DNA from: Neobacillus notoginsengisoli
GTDB taxonomy: Bacteria; Bacillota; Bacilli; Bacillales; Cytobacillaceae
Reading direction: 5' to 3'
Assembly: GCF_003515685.1 (NCBI RefSeq)
Contig: NZ_QWEG01000014.1
Location: 35,663 to 99,662 of the forward strand
DNA: 64,000 bases
The translations under genes were made by a program, and so were the position numbers. Shown here one piece after another: positions 63,878 through 64,000 of the stretch. Position 1 is the stretch's first letter. Each line of letters opens with the position of its first letter. Below the pieces are notes generated by a model. The model had not been told where the DNA came from and searched no databases. It saw only the letters and a program-made list of their open reading frames with translations.

Positions 63878-64000
63878 GTGCCCAGGCAAGCCGTTAATTG
63901 CTAATTGGTGAAAGTCCAATCTGAGTAAGTACCAAGACGCTCATTAGCTGACAGGCAACTGGTGGAGAAATCCTAAGGTTGAAGCCCTGTGACAACGTAA
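63878..64000 (+). mobile_element. 5' end of a group II intron, cut by window edge
   Basis: From GTGCCCAGG (63878), the sequence shows TTGGTGAAAGTCCAA, a GAGTAAGTACCAAG stretch, GCTGACAGGCAACTGG, GGAGAAATCCTAAGG and TTGAAGCCCTGTGACAACG. This is the pattern of domain I of bacterial group II introns (GTGYG start, GGTGARAGTCC stem). It starts right after a terminator T-run, the preferred landing site of class C introns. The reverse transcriptase gene would lie to the right of the window. Confidence 0.7.

Overview
The window is chromosomal DNA of a low-GC Gram-positive of the family Bacillaceae. Evidence: AGGAGG-type ribosome binding sites with many TTG/GTG starts, Rho-independent terminators, sigma-A promoters, and a right-hand block (ddl-murF ... 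cshA ... ydbS-ydbT-ydcA-acpS-ydcC-alr-ndoAI-ndoA) that follows the Bacillus subtilis gene order. Several dispersed hairpin elements of the kind common between Bacillaceae genes are also present. No tRNA, rRNA, CRISPR array or prophage was seen.

Positions 1-19,130: a ureide catabolism region. It holds two PucR-type regulators (one cut by the left edge), an NCS1 allantoin-type permease, two tandem allantoinases, an LctP-family permease with a small membrane partner, then allC-allE-allD-allD-fdrA-ylbE-ylbF-carbamate kinase. Together the genes predict allantoin -> allantoate -> ureidoglycine -> ureidoglycolate -> oxalurate -> oxamate + carbamoyl phosphate -> ATP, CO2 and NH3. This is an ATP-yielding branch best known from anaerobic E. 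coli. The lactate-type permease is a good candidate for the carrier of oxamate.

Positions 19,130-24,950: a degenerate Bacillaceae repeat, a soluble PAS-type two-component system, a quinone-stress pair (MhqO-like dioxygenase and azoreductase) whose promoters carry MhqR-box-like dyads, and a secreted M28 aminopeptidase. Positions 25,000-37,350: a small membrane protein, a 52-bp repeat array, an orphan ModA lipoprotein, a two-component system with a small HAH-motif membrane protein and an MMPL exporter, a DinB-like protein, a diguanylate cyclase, a second 52-bp array, an HTH regulator with its MFS transporter, and a CatE-like catechol dioxygenase.

Positions 37,350-48,650: CNNM/CBS transporter-like protein, orphan RsbT-like kinase, dicarboxylate/glutamate symporter, DedA protein, Gfo/Idh/MocA oxidoreductase, CmpX/MscS-like channel protein, lipid kinase, MgtE, a multi-stem palindromic element, and an unknown conserved protein. 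Positions 48,650-64,000: the cell wall and RNA housekeeping block, interrupted by a NERD-domain gene broken by an in-frame stop, a third 52-bp array and uvsE. It ends in the EndoAI/EndoA toxin-antitoxin pair and the 5' end of what looks like a group II intron lodged just after a terminator.

The most unusual pattern is the set of three intergenic tandem arrays (25417-26216, 33869-34421, 54975-55780). Their stem sequences are unrelated, yet each is built of a perfect inverted repeat plus a spacer that always add up to 52 bp (27+25, 31+21, 29+23). Array 3 shows a compensatory stem change, and the spacers appear distantly related. I know of no described system that matches this.
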